A stretch of DNA of 64,000 nt from a virus (IMGVR_UViG_3300027977_000008:107944-171943), one strand, 5' to 3'; numbered from the stretch's first letter, positions 32,029 to 42,278 are shown. Notes: generated from the letters alone by a model not told the origin. Numbers and translations: made by a program.

Positions 32029-35000
32029 ATGCCACTAAGTAGACTGGAAAATTTTCTCAAGAACGTTCAGGGAAGTGTAATATACGTAAATCCTGAAGAA
32101 CTTGACGCAACAGATGATATCAGTAATACTGGTAATTCAAGAGCACGTCCTTTTAAAACTATTCAACGTGCTCTTTTAGAAAGTGCTAGGTTCTCATATC
32201 AAGTAGGACAAAACAATGATCGGTTTGACAAAACCACGATCATGGTTTCTCCTGGTGTTCATTACCTTGATAATAGACCAGGACTTGCAATTGATACAAG
32301 TGCTAATCTAACGGATGCTAATGGATCTGCAGCGTCGATCAATCAATTCTCTGTAGGCACTAATTTTGATATTCAAGATCCAGATAACGTATTATACCTT
32401 TTTAACTCCATTCATGGTGGTGTAATTCTGCCTCGTGGTACTTCTATTATTGGATCAGATCTTAGAAAGACAAAGATTAGACCAAAATATGTTCCTCAAC
32501 CAAACAATGATAACATTCCAAGATCTGCAGTTTTTAGAGTAACTGGTGGTTGTTTCTTCTTTGGATTTTCTTTATTTGATGCAGATCCTGGTGATAGAAT
32601 TTATAAAGACTTTACAAAATCAGTTTATTCTCCAAACTATTCGCACCACAAACTGACATGCTTTGAATATGCTGATGGTGTAAACACTGTTGCTGGAAAA
32701 GGTGGTACAGATCTTGATATGTACTATCGTAAGCTTACTTTAGCTTATGGTGCAAACTCAGGTAGATCACTTCCAGATTATCCTGCAAATAATGATTTCC
32801 AAGCAACTGTTGATGAAACAAGAATTGTTGGTGCAATTTCTCAAATTGGTGATATTGAAATTGAAGATATTTACTCGGGATCTAATCCATCAGCATCTAT
32901 AGCAACACCTGTTGTTACTGTTGTCACAAGAACAAATCATGAGTTATCTGTAGGAACCCCAGTTCTTATTTTTGGTGTAGATAATGCGGAATATGATGGT
33001 GGATATATTGTATCTCAAATTATCAATGATACTACGTTTACATATTCTTTATCATCTGTCCCAAATTCAACTGCAAATCCTAGTTTAGTAGGAAAAAATC
33101 CGATTGTAACAGTTGAAAGTGATACAGTAACGTCATGTTCTCCATATATTTTCAACTGCTCAGTTAGATCAACGTTTGGTCTAAATGGAATACACGCAGA
33201 TGGTGATAAAGCCACTGGTTTCAAATCAATGGTTGTTGCACAATTCACTGGAATTGGACTAAACAAAGATGATAATGCTTATGTCAAATATAATACAACT
33301 TCTGGTATTTGGCAAGATCAAGCAACACTAGGAACTTCTGTATCATTACATACGGACAGTAGAGCAAGACATAAACCAACCTGGCAAAATTTCCACGTTA
33401 AAACATCAAATAACGCATACATTCAGTGTGTTTCTATCTTCGCCATTGGTTATGCTACACACTTTGTTGCTGAAAGTGGTGGAGATCAATCAATTACGAA
33501 CTCAAACTCAAACTTTGGTGCAAAATCATTAGAGGCAGATAATTTTAGAAGAGATGCATTCTTGAAGGATGATCAAGGATATATTACAGAAATTATACCA
33601 GCACAGAAAAACTTTGCAAAACAAGGTGAAGTCAATTATCTTCCTCTTGATGTAGAAGTTACTGTTGGTTTATCAACTGATATCAAATTATATTTCTATG
33701 GATATAATCAAAGAGATACTGTTCCACTAAAGAGCACTGGTGGTTATATTATTGGCAATAAAGTTGGTGAAACTATTCACTGTAATATCGATAATGTTGT
33801 CTATGGTGCTAGAGTTCTAATGCCTGTTCCTGGATCTAATCCAGATAATAGAATTTCTGCAAAAAAGGAATATCTAGTTGGTAGATCTGCAGGCATCAAC
33901 TCAATCACTGGAAACACATTTACTCTACAACAAAATCATAGACTTCTTCCTGGAGAAATAATCCGAGTTTATTCCGAAACTGGATCTCTTCCAGATGGAC
34001 TAGAGCACAAAACAGTTTATTATGCAATCACTGGTGGGGTGAATGCGGATCAAATTCAAATTGCAACAACTTATAATAATGCATTGTCTGGTGATGAACT
34101 AACTGGGATCAATAATCTTGGTGGACAACTAAGAATTGTTTCTGAAGTTGCTGATAAGAACCCAGGAGATCCTGGACATCCAATTCAATATGATAGTAGC
34201 GGATGGCACATCAATGTTGGTGCAGGAAATAGTTTACGTGCTGCACTTGTAACTAATCAAACAAAAGTTACTCCAAAAACAGGTAATGCTTTTATCTTCA
34301 GAACACCTGATAATAGAACCAATAATGATAAAATTTATCGTCTAAGATATGTTATCCCAGATAATGCTACAATTGCATCACCACCCCAAAACGGATTTTC
34401 AATTGAAGAAAGTAGTGCTGTAATTGATGACACAAATTATAAAAACGACAATACTACACTTACATCAGTAACAAATCTAAGAACAAAAACTAACATCATT
34501 AATGCTTCTTGGTCTTCAAACGTTGGTGTTGTTACTACACAATATCCACATGGATTGAAAACTAAACATCTAATTGAGATCAATCGTCTAAGAAGTGTAA
34601 ACAATACTAGCGGTTCTACAAATTCTGGATTCAACGGATTATTTGAAGTTTTAGCAATCACAGATAGTAAAACATTTACAATCGGTCTCAATACAAACCC
34701 AGGATCAATTTCTACTGTAACAACTGGTATTCCATATACAGTATTTGATCAATCTATTGTGGGATCTGGTAGAACCTTCAGTCCATATTTTGTCAAAAAA
34801 GATTTTGGTCCCTCTTATCAAATCTATACCAATAGTGAAGTTCAAAAATATAAGAAAGATATTCAAGATGGTATCTATGATATAACAATCTTAGGATATT
34901 TAAAAACCCCAGATGTAACTCCATTTTCAACTGCATCAAATAAGTTCTCGCAAAATATCAACGATATTATTCCTGCAGTTGGAAAAGATACTCAAAAAGA

Positions 35001-37356
35001 TGATCCAAATGCAACAATAAGTTATGCATTACGTGAACTTGTTGGACAAGTAGAAAGCAGCGATCCTTCTGATAGTATTTCAAAGGAAGCATTATTCTCA
35101 TTATTTGAACAAACTGGTATTGGTATTGGCATCACGGGAGCATCAGTTTCTGGATCTACTCTAACAATCAATACTGATGTAGAACATGGACTAAGTGGTA
35201 TTTCTAATTTTACAATAGTTTCTGGTGGAACAAATTATGGAACCAATAGTGGCGGTGTAGAAAATTATTTCAATATTAGATTAGAAGGTGGAAGTGGTAA
35301 AGGTGCAACAGCAAATGTAACTGTGTCTGCTGCTAGTGTTATCACTAATATTACACTTGTAGATAATGGATCTGGATATGTAGTTGGAGACACTGTTACT
35401 GTAGGAGGAGTTCCTTTCCATGCTTCTGGTACAAATGCTACCGCTACTGTATCTGCAATTGATAATAGAATTGGTGATGCAATTCAAGTTGTTGGTGTAG
35501 GAAGCACTGCATACAATGGATTGTTTAGAATTGCTTCTGTTCCCAACTCTAAAACGATTACATATACTGGCACTGCATCTGGTGTTTCAACTGGTGGATT
35601 TGTTTATCATGTTGGTATTGCAACAAACGTTACCAACATTACACACGATGCACTAAGTGGTATTGCTACTGTTCTTCTTACTTCCGATATTGGATTGAGA
35701 AGTGGAGATCAGATTGTTATTGCTGGATGCACAGGGTTCTCTACCATTTACAATGGTACACATTTTGTTAGTGAACGAGTAGGATATGGTTCTTCTTTAC
35801 GTGTCAATATTGGTGTAACAAGTAATGCTCCTGCATATGCTGGTGTTGCTACTGCACATGGAACTGGTATTTCTATTCGTGGAAGAGGAAGAGGAATTCC
35901 AATCTATGATGGGGTAACCACAAGATTAACTTCTGGTATTACAACTACAACAACATCAATTTCTCTTGCTGATACATCTATGCTCAAGAGAGGTGATTAT
36001 CTCTTGATTGAAGATGAAATCGTAAGAATTTCTAATACTGGTGCAACAAATATTATTCGTGGTGTATTGGGATCTAATGCTGTTCCTCATGATGTTAACG
36101 TTGCAATCAAAAAAATTAATGTTCTTCCAGTAGAAAATAGAAGATATTCTATTCTTCGTGCTTCAGGACATACATTTGAATATCTTGGATATGGTCCTGG
36201 AAACTACTCTACTGCGATGCCACAATCTCAAGATAGGATTCTTGATGATAACGCAGTGCTTCTTGCCCAGTCGGTTCAAACCAGAGGTGGACTAGTTGTT
36301 TACACTGGTATGAATGATACTGGAGATTTCTATATTGGTAAGCGTAAAATCAACAGTGTTAATGGACTTTCTGGTATTGATGGTGGTATTGGTGATGATA
36401 CTGGTTCAGAAAAAACAACTTTTGCAATACTTACTGTTGATGATCTAACAGTCAATGATAACCTATACAGCAAGGGTAACACTGAAGTCGTCGATTTTGC
36501 CCTAAAAGGTAATCGTGCAGGAGATATTGCACAAACAGTTTATGTTGGTATTCGTGCTGGTGATACTTGTCCATCAAGTTCAACCGATAATATCCTACTG
36601 AGAACCACATTTACTCGTGGTGGATATATTGGATGGGTCAAGACTAATGAAGCAGATGCTAGTGTAAGATGGAAGCGTTGGGGTAAAATTTCCCACGAAT
36701 GTAATAGTGATCATTATGTATTTGATAAAATTGGTATTGGTGTAACGTATTGCGCTGATCAATACAAGTTCCAGGTTACTGGCATCAGTACATTCAGTGG
36801 TAATGTATTTGTTACTGGCATCAGTACATTCAGTGGTAATGTATTTGTTACTGGTAATACTACACTTACTGGTAATTTGGCAGTCACTGCACCATCAACA
36901 ATTAGTGGATATGGCACCATTCCAATTGGTGGAATTATTATGTGGTCTGGAACGATTGTAAATATTCCAACAGGTTGGGCACTTTGTGATGGTTCAAATA
37001 ATACTCCAGACTTAAGAAATAGGTTTGTTATTGGTGCTCATAGTGGTGGTGGAACTGGTATTACTTCTACTGCTGGTCCTGGATTTAATGCAGATAATGG
37101 AACTTTAGATAATACTTATACTCCAGGAAACACTGGTGGTAAGACTGCACACCAACTTACTATTGACGAACTTGCTTCTCATAGTCACACGGTTTCTAAT
37201 ATTTGTACTTTTCCGGGAAGTATTTCAGATCCAGCTGGCGGAGGAAATAACCATGAGAATACATCTTCACGCGGAACTTCTTCAGTAGGCGGCAGCAAAT
37301 TCCACGAAAACAGACCACCATACTATGCTCTGGCATTCATTATGAGAACTCTTTGA
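32029..37356 (+). CDS. Giant fibre/baseplate structural protein with C-terminal tail-collar domain
   Basis: A 1775-residue protein. The N-terminus (LSRLENFLKNVQGSVIYVNP, ARPFKTIQRALLESARFSYQ) leads into a pectate-lyase-like beta-helix. The middle is built of beta modules with GSGKGATANVTVSA and DNGSGYVVGDTVTV units. Near residues 1580-1610 is a doubled GISTFSGNVFVT. The last 135 residues (PIGGIIMWSGTIVNIPTGWA, CDGSNNTPDLRNRFVIGAHS, HSHTVSN, ENRPPYYALAFIM) are a phage tail-collar domain as in T4 gp10/gp12-type fibres. Similar very large proteins are common in cyanomyoviruses. It is likely a host-contacting or baseplate-anchored fibre. Confidence 0.88.
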   Translation: MPLSRLENFLKNVQGSVIYVNPEELDATDDISNTGNSRARPFKTIQRALLESARFSYQVGQNNDRFDKTTIMVSPGVHYLDNRPGLAIDTSANLTDANGSAASINQFSVGTNFDIQDPDNVLYLFNSIHGGVILPRGTSIIGSDLRKTKIRPKYVPQPNNDNIPRSAVFRVTGGCFFFGFSLFDADPGDRIYKDFTKSVYSPNYSHHKLTCFEYADGVNTVAGKGGTDLDMYYRKLTLAYGANSGRSLPDYPANNDFQATVDETRIVGAISQIGDIEIEDIYSGSNPSASIATPVVTVVTRTNHELSVGTPVLIFGVDNAEYDGGYIVSQIINDTTFTYSLSSVPNSTANPSLVGKNPIVTVESDTVTSCSPYIFNCSVRSTFGLNGIHADGDKATGFKSMVVAQFTGIGLNKDDNAYVKYNTTSGIWQDQATLGTSVSLHTDSRARHKPTWQNFHVKTSNNAYIQCVSIFAIGYATHFVAESGGDQSITNSNSNFGAKSLEADNFRRDAFLKDDQGYITEIIPAQKNFAKQGEVNYLPLDVEVTVGLSTDIKLYFYGYNQRDTVPLKSTGGYIIGNKVGETIHCNIDNVVYGARVLMPVPGSNPDNRISAKKEYLVGRSAGINSITGNTFTLQQNHRLLPGEIIRVYSETGSLPDGLEHKTVYYAITGGVNADQIQIATTYNNALSGDELTGINNLGGQLRIVSEVADKNPGDPGHPIQYDSSGWHINVGAGNSLRAALVTNQTKVTPKTGNAFIFRTPDNRTNNDKIYRLRYVIPDNATIASPPQNGFSIEESSAVIDDTNYKNDNTTLTSVTNLRTKTNIINASWSSNVGVVTTQYPHGLKTKHLIEINRLRSVNNTSGSTNSGFNGLFEVLAITDSKTFTIGLNTNPGSISTVTTGIPYTVFDQSIVGSGRTFSPYFVKKDFGPSYQIYTNSEVQKYKKDIQDGIYDITILGYLKTPDVTPFSTASNKFSQNINDIIPAVGKDTQKDDPNATISYALRELVGQVESSDPSDSISKEALFSLFEQTGIGIGITGASVSGSTLTINTDVEHGLSGISNFTIVSGGTNYGTNSGGVENYFNIRLEGGSGKGATANVTVSAASVITNITLVDNGSGYVVGDTVTVGGVPFHASGTNATATVSAIDNRIGDAIQVVGVGSTAYNGLFRIASVPNSKTITYTGTASGVSTGGFVYHVGIATNVTNITHDALSGIATVLLTSDIGLRSGDQIVIAGCTGFSTIYNGTHFVSERVGYGSSLRVNIGVTSNAPAYAGVATAHGTGISIRGRGRGIPIYDGVTTRLTSGITTTTTSISLADTSMLKRGDYLLIEDEIVRISNTGATNIIRGVLGSNAVPHDVNVAIKKINVLPVENRRYSILRASGHTFEYLGYGPGNYSTAMPQSQDRILDDNAVLLAQSVQTRGGLVVYTGMNDTGDFYIGKRKINSVNGLSGIDGGIGDDTGSEKTTFAILTVDDLTVNDNLYSKGNTEVVDFALKGNRAGDIAQTVYVGIRAGDTCPSSSTDNILLRTTFTRGGYIGWVKTNEADASVRWKRWGKISHECNSDHYVFDKIGIGVTYCADQYKFQVTGISTFSGNVFVTGISTFSGNVFVTGNTTLTGNLAVTAPSTISGYGTIPIGGIIMWSGTIVNIPTGWALCDGSNNTPDLRNRFVIGAHSGGGTGITSTAGPGFNADNGTLDNTYTPGNTGGKTAHQLTIDELASHSHTVSNICTFPGSISDPAGGGNNHENTSSRGTSSVGGSKFHENRPPYYALAFIMRTL
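36781..36852 (+). repeat. Two perfect 36-bp tandem repeats in the giant fibre gene
   Basis: A 36-nt unit at 36781-36816 is repeated exactly at 36817-36852 (12 residues, GISTFSGNVFVT), just before the collar domain. It may vary fibre length by slippage. Confidence 0.95.
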
Positions 37357-37362
37357 TAAATA
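37355..37362 (+). promoter_or_regulatory. Late promoter variant GATAAATA
   Basis: GATAAATA overlaps the stop codon of the giant fibre gene and ends 26 nt before ATG 37389. Confidence 0.5.
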
Positions 37363-37388
37363 CTGATAACGAAGAAGTGTAATAGTAG

Positions 37389-39422
37389 ATGGCATCAGTA
37401 AATAAAAAGTTTGCTGTAGAAAATGGTCTGGAAGTAGGACAACAGGCTCTTTTTGTCGATGCGGATACCAATAAAACTGGTGTAGGTAAAACTGATGCCA
37501 ATTACCCATTAGATGTTGCTGGCACGGCAAACTTTGATGGTATTGTTGCTGCTGGACAAATTGGTATTGGTAGCACTCAACCAGTAAGAGGTGCAGATTT
37601 TCGTCAAGATATTCAAATTTATGCTAAATTATATGATAGTAATAATGGAGCAGGAAACAACGGACAAGTCCTAAGATCCGTTGGTACTGCTGTTTCTTGG
37701 ACAGATATTGCAGAAATTCAAGTCAATGCTGAAGGCACAAGTTTCCAAGTTCAGTATAGAAAAACTGATGGTAAGTTTGGTGGTGCTAATCAACTTTATT
37801 ATAATGATACAACAAATAGAGTTGGTATTGGTACATCAGTTCCACAATATCTTTTCCAAGTAAAACGTCCAAGAGATGATAGTGGCAATGGATATGTTCA
37901 GATTGGGGGAACATTCTTAGACGTTGCTGGTTCTGTTGGTGCTGCTGGTTCTGTTTTAGGAACTAATGGATCTGGAGAATTACTTTGGGTTGGCGCAGGA
38001 ACAAGTGAATATAATGTTATTTTTGTTACTCAAGTTGGAAATGATAGTAATGATGGAAGATCTCCAGCAACAGCAAAGAGAACAATCAAATCTGCTTGTG
38101 GTATTGCAACAGCAGGGCAAGTTATTCGTGTAACTGGTGGTGTTTATCCAGAAAATAATCCAATTATTGTTCCAAAGAATATTACAATTGATGGAGATGA
38201 TCTAAGAAACACTCAAATTATTCCAACAAATCTTGGACAAGATTTGTTTTATGTTAATAATGGTAACTTATTACAGAATATGTCATTCGTCGGTGCAGCG
38301 AATACTGGTTCAATAATTGCATTCAATCCAGCATCAAACACTGGCATTATTACACAATCCCCATACATAAGAAACTGCACAAACTTTGTTCCAAATAGTA
38401 TTGGAATGAAGATCAATGGAAACCATGCAGAAGGCACAAAGTCTATGGTGGTTGATAGTTATACACAATACAATCAAGGTGGTATTGGCGTTTCTATCAC
38501 AAATGATGGATATGCTCAGTTGGTTTCTATCTTTACAATATGTACTGATAAAGCAATTACTTGTTATTCTGGTGGTACTTGCGATCTCAACAATTCAAAC
38601 GCATCGTTTGGTAACTTTGGATTGATTGCTTCTGGTGTTGGTACAGTTCATTATACTGGTATTTTAACATCTACTGGTGTGGCAGACGATAATGTTATTG
38701 TTGTATCTGGGTTAGGAACAAGAAGACCATTTACAGGACAAGCACTTTACATTGGAGAACTCTTCAATGAAGTCATTCGTGTTAATGTAACATCTACCGG
38801 TGCTGGATATACTTCAGCAAATCCACCCGTAGTTACAGTTAGTAGTCCTACTGGTCCTAATGGAATTACTGCAGAAGTTGTTGCTAATGTTAGTGGATTT
38901 GGATCAGTTACTTCAATTGATTTGATCTCATCTGGTACGCAATATAGAACTGCTCCTACAATTACGATTGGTGCTCCAATTACAGGCATTGATACAGCAA
39001 CTGCTACTGCAGTGATTGGTCCATCATACTTTACTATAAATAGTGCTACAACGCCTACAGCAGGCGTATCTACGATTACTCTTGATCAAAATCTACCATC
39101 AAATATTGGTGTTGGATCTACAGTTCCATTTGCAAAACAATCATTAATTCTTGCTTCGTCATATACATTTGAATATATTGGTTCTGGTACAACAATTACA
39201 ACTGCATTTCCTGTAAATGGTGGTGTATCAATTCCAGAAAATATGGTTGTATCTGAATTTGGTGGTAAAGTTGTTTATACATCAACTGATGAAAAGGGAA
39301 ATTTTAGGATTGGTGATGGATTTACAATCAACCAACAAACTGGAACTATCACTGGGGATGCCTTTAACAAGAGTATTCAAGCAACTCTAACTCCGCTTAT
39401 AATTGCACTAGGAGCACAATAA
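37389..39422 (+). CDS. Beta-helical fibre/structural protein
   Basis: A 677-residue protein. The N-terminal part has GIGT-type short-repeat motifs (NRVGIGTSVPQYLFQVKR). Residues about 215-430 form a pectate-lyase-like right-handed beta-helix (VTQVGNDSNDGRSPATAKRT, GGVYPENNPIIVPKNITIDG). Residues about 460-540 carry two Gly-Tyr modules (STGAGYTSANPPVVTVSSP, SSGTQYRTAPTITIGAP) like those in the hub and giant fibre proteins. It is probably a tail fibre or spike binding cell-surface glycans. Next gene begins 3 nt later. Confidence 0.82.
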   Translation: MASVNKKFAVENGLEVGQQALFVDADTNKTGVGKTDANYPLDVAGTANFDGIVAAGQIGIGSTQPVRGADFRQDIQIYAKLYDSNNGAGNNGQVLRSVGTAVSWTDIAEIQVNAEGTSFQVQYRKTDGKFGGANQLYYNDTTNRVGIGTSVPQYLFQVKRPRDDSGNGYVQIGGTFLDVAGSVGAAGSVLGTNGSGELLWVGAGTSEYNVIFVTQVGNDSNDGRSPATAKRTIKSACGIATAGQVIRVTGGVYPENNPIIVPKNITIDGDDLRNTQIIPTNLGQDLFYVNNGNLLQNMSFVGAANTGSIIAFNPASNTGIITQSPYIRNCTNFVPNSIGMKINGNHAEGTKSMVVDSYTQYNQGGIGVSITNDGYAQLVSIFTICTDKAITCYSGGTCDLNNSNASFGNFGLIASGVGTVHYTGILTSTGVADDNVIVVSGLGTRRPFTGQALYIGELFNEVIRVNVTSTGAGYTSANPPVVTVSSPTGPNGITAEVVANVSGFGSVTSIDLISSGTQYRTAPTITIGAPITGIDTATATAVIGPSYFTINSATTPTAGVSTITLDQNLPSNIGVGSTVPFAKQSLILASSYTFEYIGSGTTITTAFPVNGGVSIPENMVVSEFGGKVVYTSTDEKGNFRIGDGFTINQQTGTITGDAFNKSIQATLTPLIIALGAQ

Positions 39423-39425
39423 ACC

Positions 39426-39764
39426 ATGGCTGCCATTCCATTAAATAAGTTTAAAACAATTACGCATACACTTACAACAGGTGCTGTTGGAATTTATACC
39501 TGCCCACCAGGTGTTGCCGCACTTTTGATTTATGGTAATGTCGCTAACGTTGGTTCAGGAACATCAGTAACATCTTTCACTGCATATCATAGTAGAAGTG
39601 GTACTGATACTGAAATTATTAATCTTGGTAGAATTCCTTCCCAAGATTCTATGTCATTTATTGAAGGTAGATTGGTTTTAGAAGTTGGAGATATTGTAAA
39701 GATTAAGGGCGATTTTTCTAATACTATGAAATGCATTATTAGTATACTGGAGAACGCTAAGTAA
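39426..39764 (+). CDS. Small virion-associated beta protein
   Basis: A 112-residue beta-rich protein (PLNKFKTITHTLTTGAVGIY, CPPGVAALLIYGNVANVGSG). It looks like a small adapter or head/tail decoration protein in the fibre operon. The stop overlaps the next start (TAATG). Specific role unknown. Confidence 0.75.
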   Translation: MAAIPLNKFKTITHTLTTGAVGIYTCPPGVAALLIYGNVANVGSGTSVTSFTAYHSRSGTDTEIINLGRIPSQDSMSFIEGRLVLEVGDIVKIKGDFSNTMKCIISILENAK

Positions 39765-40342
39765 TGGGAAGACTTCTTTCTGGTAGAGTAGGATTAACAA
39801 GTGCTTCCGGTTTAACAACAGATAGATATTCTTTTATTGGATTAGAACAGGTAGAACCTAATTTAGGAAATCCTGGAAATAATAATTATGTTCTTTATAG
39901 TGATACCAACGGAAGTAGATACTGGAACCCAATTACTCCAGCTGGTACAGTTGATGGTATTACAGTAGAAGAAGAAGGTGTAACACCAGTAGGATTTGCT
40001 GGTTCAATCACCATTATGAATTTTGTTGGTACTGGTGTTACTGTAACACAAGCAACAAGGGTTTTATCTGGATTGAACATTGGTGTTGCTACAGTAACAG
40101 TTACATTACCAGAACAAGGAATTGGTATTGGATCATATATTGATGGTGCTTCTGGTATTATAGAATATCTAAACACGGATATAGGTATTTCTAATGTAAT
40201 TGTATTAGATTCAGCAAACATGCCAAATGCAGAGCGTGCATGGACAACATATGAAAATTTAATTATAAATGAGGGTGGAGATCTAACCGTTGGTGATGGT
40301 AGAATTTTCACAATAGATATTTTAAATCTTGCTAGTATGTAA
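39764..40342 (+). CDS. Short fibre-like structural protein
   Basis: A 192-residue beta-rich protein (GRLLSGRVGLTSASGLTTDR at the start, GGDLTVGDGRIFTIDILNL at the end). Composition rich in Gly, Thr and Val matches the neighbouring fibre genes. It shares their operon; exact place in the virion is unknown. Confidence 0.72.
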   Translation: MGRLLSGRVGLTSASGLTTDRYSFIGLEQVEPNLGNPGNNNYVLYSDTNGSRYWNPITPAGTVDGITVEEEGVTPVGFAGSITIMNFVGTGVTVTQATRVLSGLNIGVATVTVTLPEQGIGIGSYIDGASGIIEYLNTDIGISNVIVLDSANMPNAERAWTTYENLIINEGGDLTVGDGRIFTIDILNLASM

Positions 40343-40343
40343 T

Positions 40344-40351
40344 CATAAATA
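40344..40351 (+). promoter_or_regulatory. Late promoter variant CATAAATA
   Basis: It lies immediately after the preceding stop codon and 42 nt before ATG 40386. Confidence 0.5.
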
Positions 40352-40385
40352 AAACAAGCAAAGTAGAAAACTTCAGGGACTTATA

Positions 40386-41753
40386 ATGTCAAAACTTCGC
40401 GTAAATACGGTTGTAAATAGAACAAATAGTGATAAGGTTATTTTTCCGTTTGGTATTGGTGTTACGAATGGAATTATTGTCTCTGGTATTGTAACGGCAA
40501 CCGGATTTGTTGGTAGTGGTGTTTCACTGACTGATGTTCTTGGACAAGTAACAATCCAGAGACCAAGCGGAGAAACTGCTTTTACTGGTATTACCACTAT
40601 TAGAGTTGGAACTGGAATGACAATCACCCAGCCTAGTGCTGGTATTGCATCAATTAGACCAACTGGTAATTTAGAAAGTTTAAGAGTAACTGGAATTGCA
40701 ACTTTTGGTACGACTGGTCTTACAACAGTTTCTGATGCAGGACAAATAAGATCTCAAGCAGTTGGAACTCTTATTCGTCAAAGTGTTATTAACCTTTCAG
40801 ATTTAACTATTCAACTTTCTACAGACTATCCTGGTGCGATTGTTAGATCAATAGAAGATGGACAAGTATATTCTTCATCAACTACTTCTGGTTGGCAACA
40901 AATAGCAAAGGCATTTCATGTGGGTATTATCACTGCTATTGGTGGATTTGTTGCTACTGGTAGCTCTGTAGGATTTACTGGTCCTCTTAACTCTACTGGA
41001 GTTTCTACAGCAGCGTTCCTACAAGCAACAACAATAAATGTTAGTGCTGCAGCAACTGTTGGAACTGCACTAACAGTAACTCAAGATCTAAAGGTAGGGA
41101 GACATGTTCTAGTTTCTGGTGTTACTACAGCCACTGATTTGACTGTCAATAACATTACAGTCAATGGTGGCATCACAGGAAAAATCAATTCATCTGGCGT
41201 TTCTACAATTACGCAACTTGTAGCAACTACAGTAAATGCTTCTGGTATTGTCACTGCATCAACATTCAGTGGTCCACTTACAGGACAAGTAACTGGTAAT
41301 GTTACTGGAGAAATAAATTCTACTGGCATTTCTACATTAGGAAGAATTTCCGTTACTTCGATTAACCAATCCAGCGGTATCTCTACAATTTCCCAATTGA
41401 AGGGTGATACAATTAACATCACAGGTGTTGCAACTGCTACCACTTTCAGTGGATCCTTTAGTGGAGGATTGTCTGGTAATGCAACTGGACTATCAGGAAA
41501 TCCAGATATTACTGTTGGATTTATAACTTCTAAAACTATTTTACCAGTTACTAATAATACTTTTGATTTAGGATCTTCTTCTGTTCGCTGGGCAAATATC
41601 TATTCTGCTGATATGCACTTTAGTAACAAAGGTGGTGCAAACAGCGTAGATGGAACTTGGGGAGATTGGACATTACAAGAAGGTGAAAATGATATCTTTA
41701 TGCTGAATAACATCACTGGTAAGCGTTATAAGATTAATCTAACTGAAGTATAA
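40386..41753 (+). CDS. Tail fibre with repeated STITQL/ATTF modules and shared tip domain
   Basis: A 455-residue protein made mostly of short beta repeats of the form (S/T)G(I/V)(S/V)T(A/I)xxF or TITQL-xxTTVNASG, typical of trimeric phage fibres. The last 75 residues (ILPVTNNTFDLGSSSVRWAN, NSVDGTWGDWTLQEGENDIF) form a module that is also the C-terminus of the next protein. That shared end may be a trimerisation or receptor-binding tip. It has its own late promoter motif. Confidence 0.82.
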   Translation: MSKLRVNTVVNRTNSDKVIFPFGIGVTNGIIVSGIVTATGFVGSGVSLTDVLGQVTIQRPSGETAFTGITTIRVGTGMTITQPSAGIASIRPTGNLESLRVTGIATFGTTGLTTVSDAGQIRSQAVGTLIRQSVINLSDLTIQLSTDYPGAIVRSIEDGQVYSSSTTSGWQQIAKAFHVGIITAIGGFVATGSSVGFTGPLNSTGVSTAAFLQATTINVSAAATVGTALTVTQDLKVGRHVLVSGVTTATDLTVNNITVNGGITGKINSSGVSTITQLVATTVNASGIVTASTFSGPLTGQVTGNVTGEINSTGISTLGRISVTSINQSSGISTISQLKGDTINITGVATATTFSGSFSGGLSGNATGLSGNPDITVGFITSKTILPVTNNTFDLGSSSVRWANIYSADMHFSNKGGANSVDGTWGDWTLQEGENDIFMLNNITGKRYKINLTEV

Positions 41754-41754
41754 T

Positions 41755-41761
41755 CTAAATA
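41755..41761 (+). promoter_or_regulatory. Late promoter variant CTAAATA
   Basis: CTAAATA just after the preceding stop codon, 28 nt before ATG 41790. Confidence 0.5.
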
Positions 41762-41789
41762 CTCTTGTAGTATAAAATCATAACCAATT

Positions 41790-42278
41790 ATGTCTAGAGC
41801 CAGAGAACTGGCGAAATTTGGTGGATCTGGTCAACAAGTAATTGCAGGTGTATCCTCGCATGTTGGCGTATCTACTTTCGCCGCAAAAGTTTTCATGTAT
41901 CAAGATCTTTCCGTTAGCGGAAACATTAACGTTACTGGAGATTTATCTTATGATGAAGTTTCCGCAAGAAACCAGTTTACATCTGGTATCACAACAACGG
42001 CAGATCTTATTGTAACAAGAAATGCTAATTTTTCAGGTATTATCACGGCTTCAAACACTGTTGCACCAAACGCAAACAACACAGTTTCTTTAGGTACATC
42101 AGAAAACCGTTGGTCAAACGTATTTTCAAACGACTTAGACCTGTCAAACGAAGGAAGTACTAATGATATTGATGGTACTTGGGGATCTTTCTTAGTGCAA
42201 GAAGGTGAGGAAAGTCTATATATTATTAATAGAAGAAGCGGCAAGAAATTCCGTTTTGTTCTTGAAGAGTTGGTTTGA
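41790..42278 (+). CDS. Short fibre with shared C-terminal tip domain
   Basis: A 162-residue protein starting SRARELAKFGGSGQQVIAGV. A brief repeat stem (DLSVSGNINVTGDLSYDEVS, TTADLIVTRNANFSGIITAS) is followed by the tip module VAPNANNTVSLGTSENRWSN, NDIDGTWGSFLVQEGEESLY, matching the end of the previous fibre. It may be a short version of the same fibre or its partner. Confidence 0.8.
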   Translation: MSRARELAKFGGSGQQVIAGVSSHVGVSTFAAKVFMYQDLSVSGNINVTGDLSYDEVSARNQFTSGITTTADLIVTRNANFSGIITASNTVAPNANNTVSLGTSENRWSNVFSNDLDLSNEGSTNDIDGTWGSFLVQEGEESLYIINRRSGKKFRFVLEELV

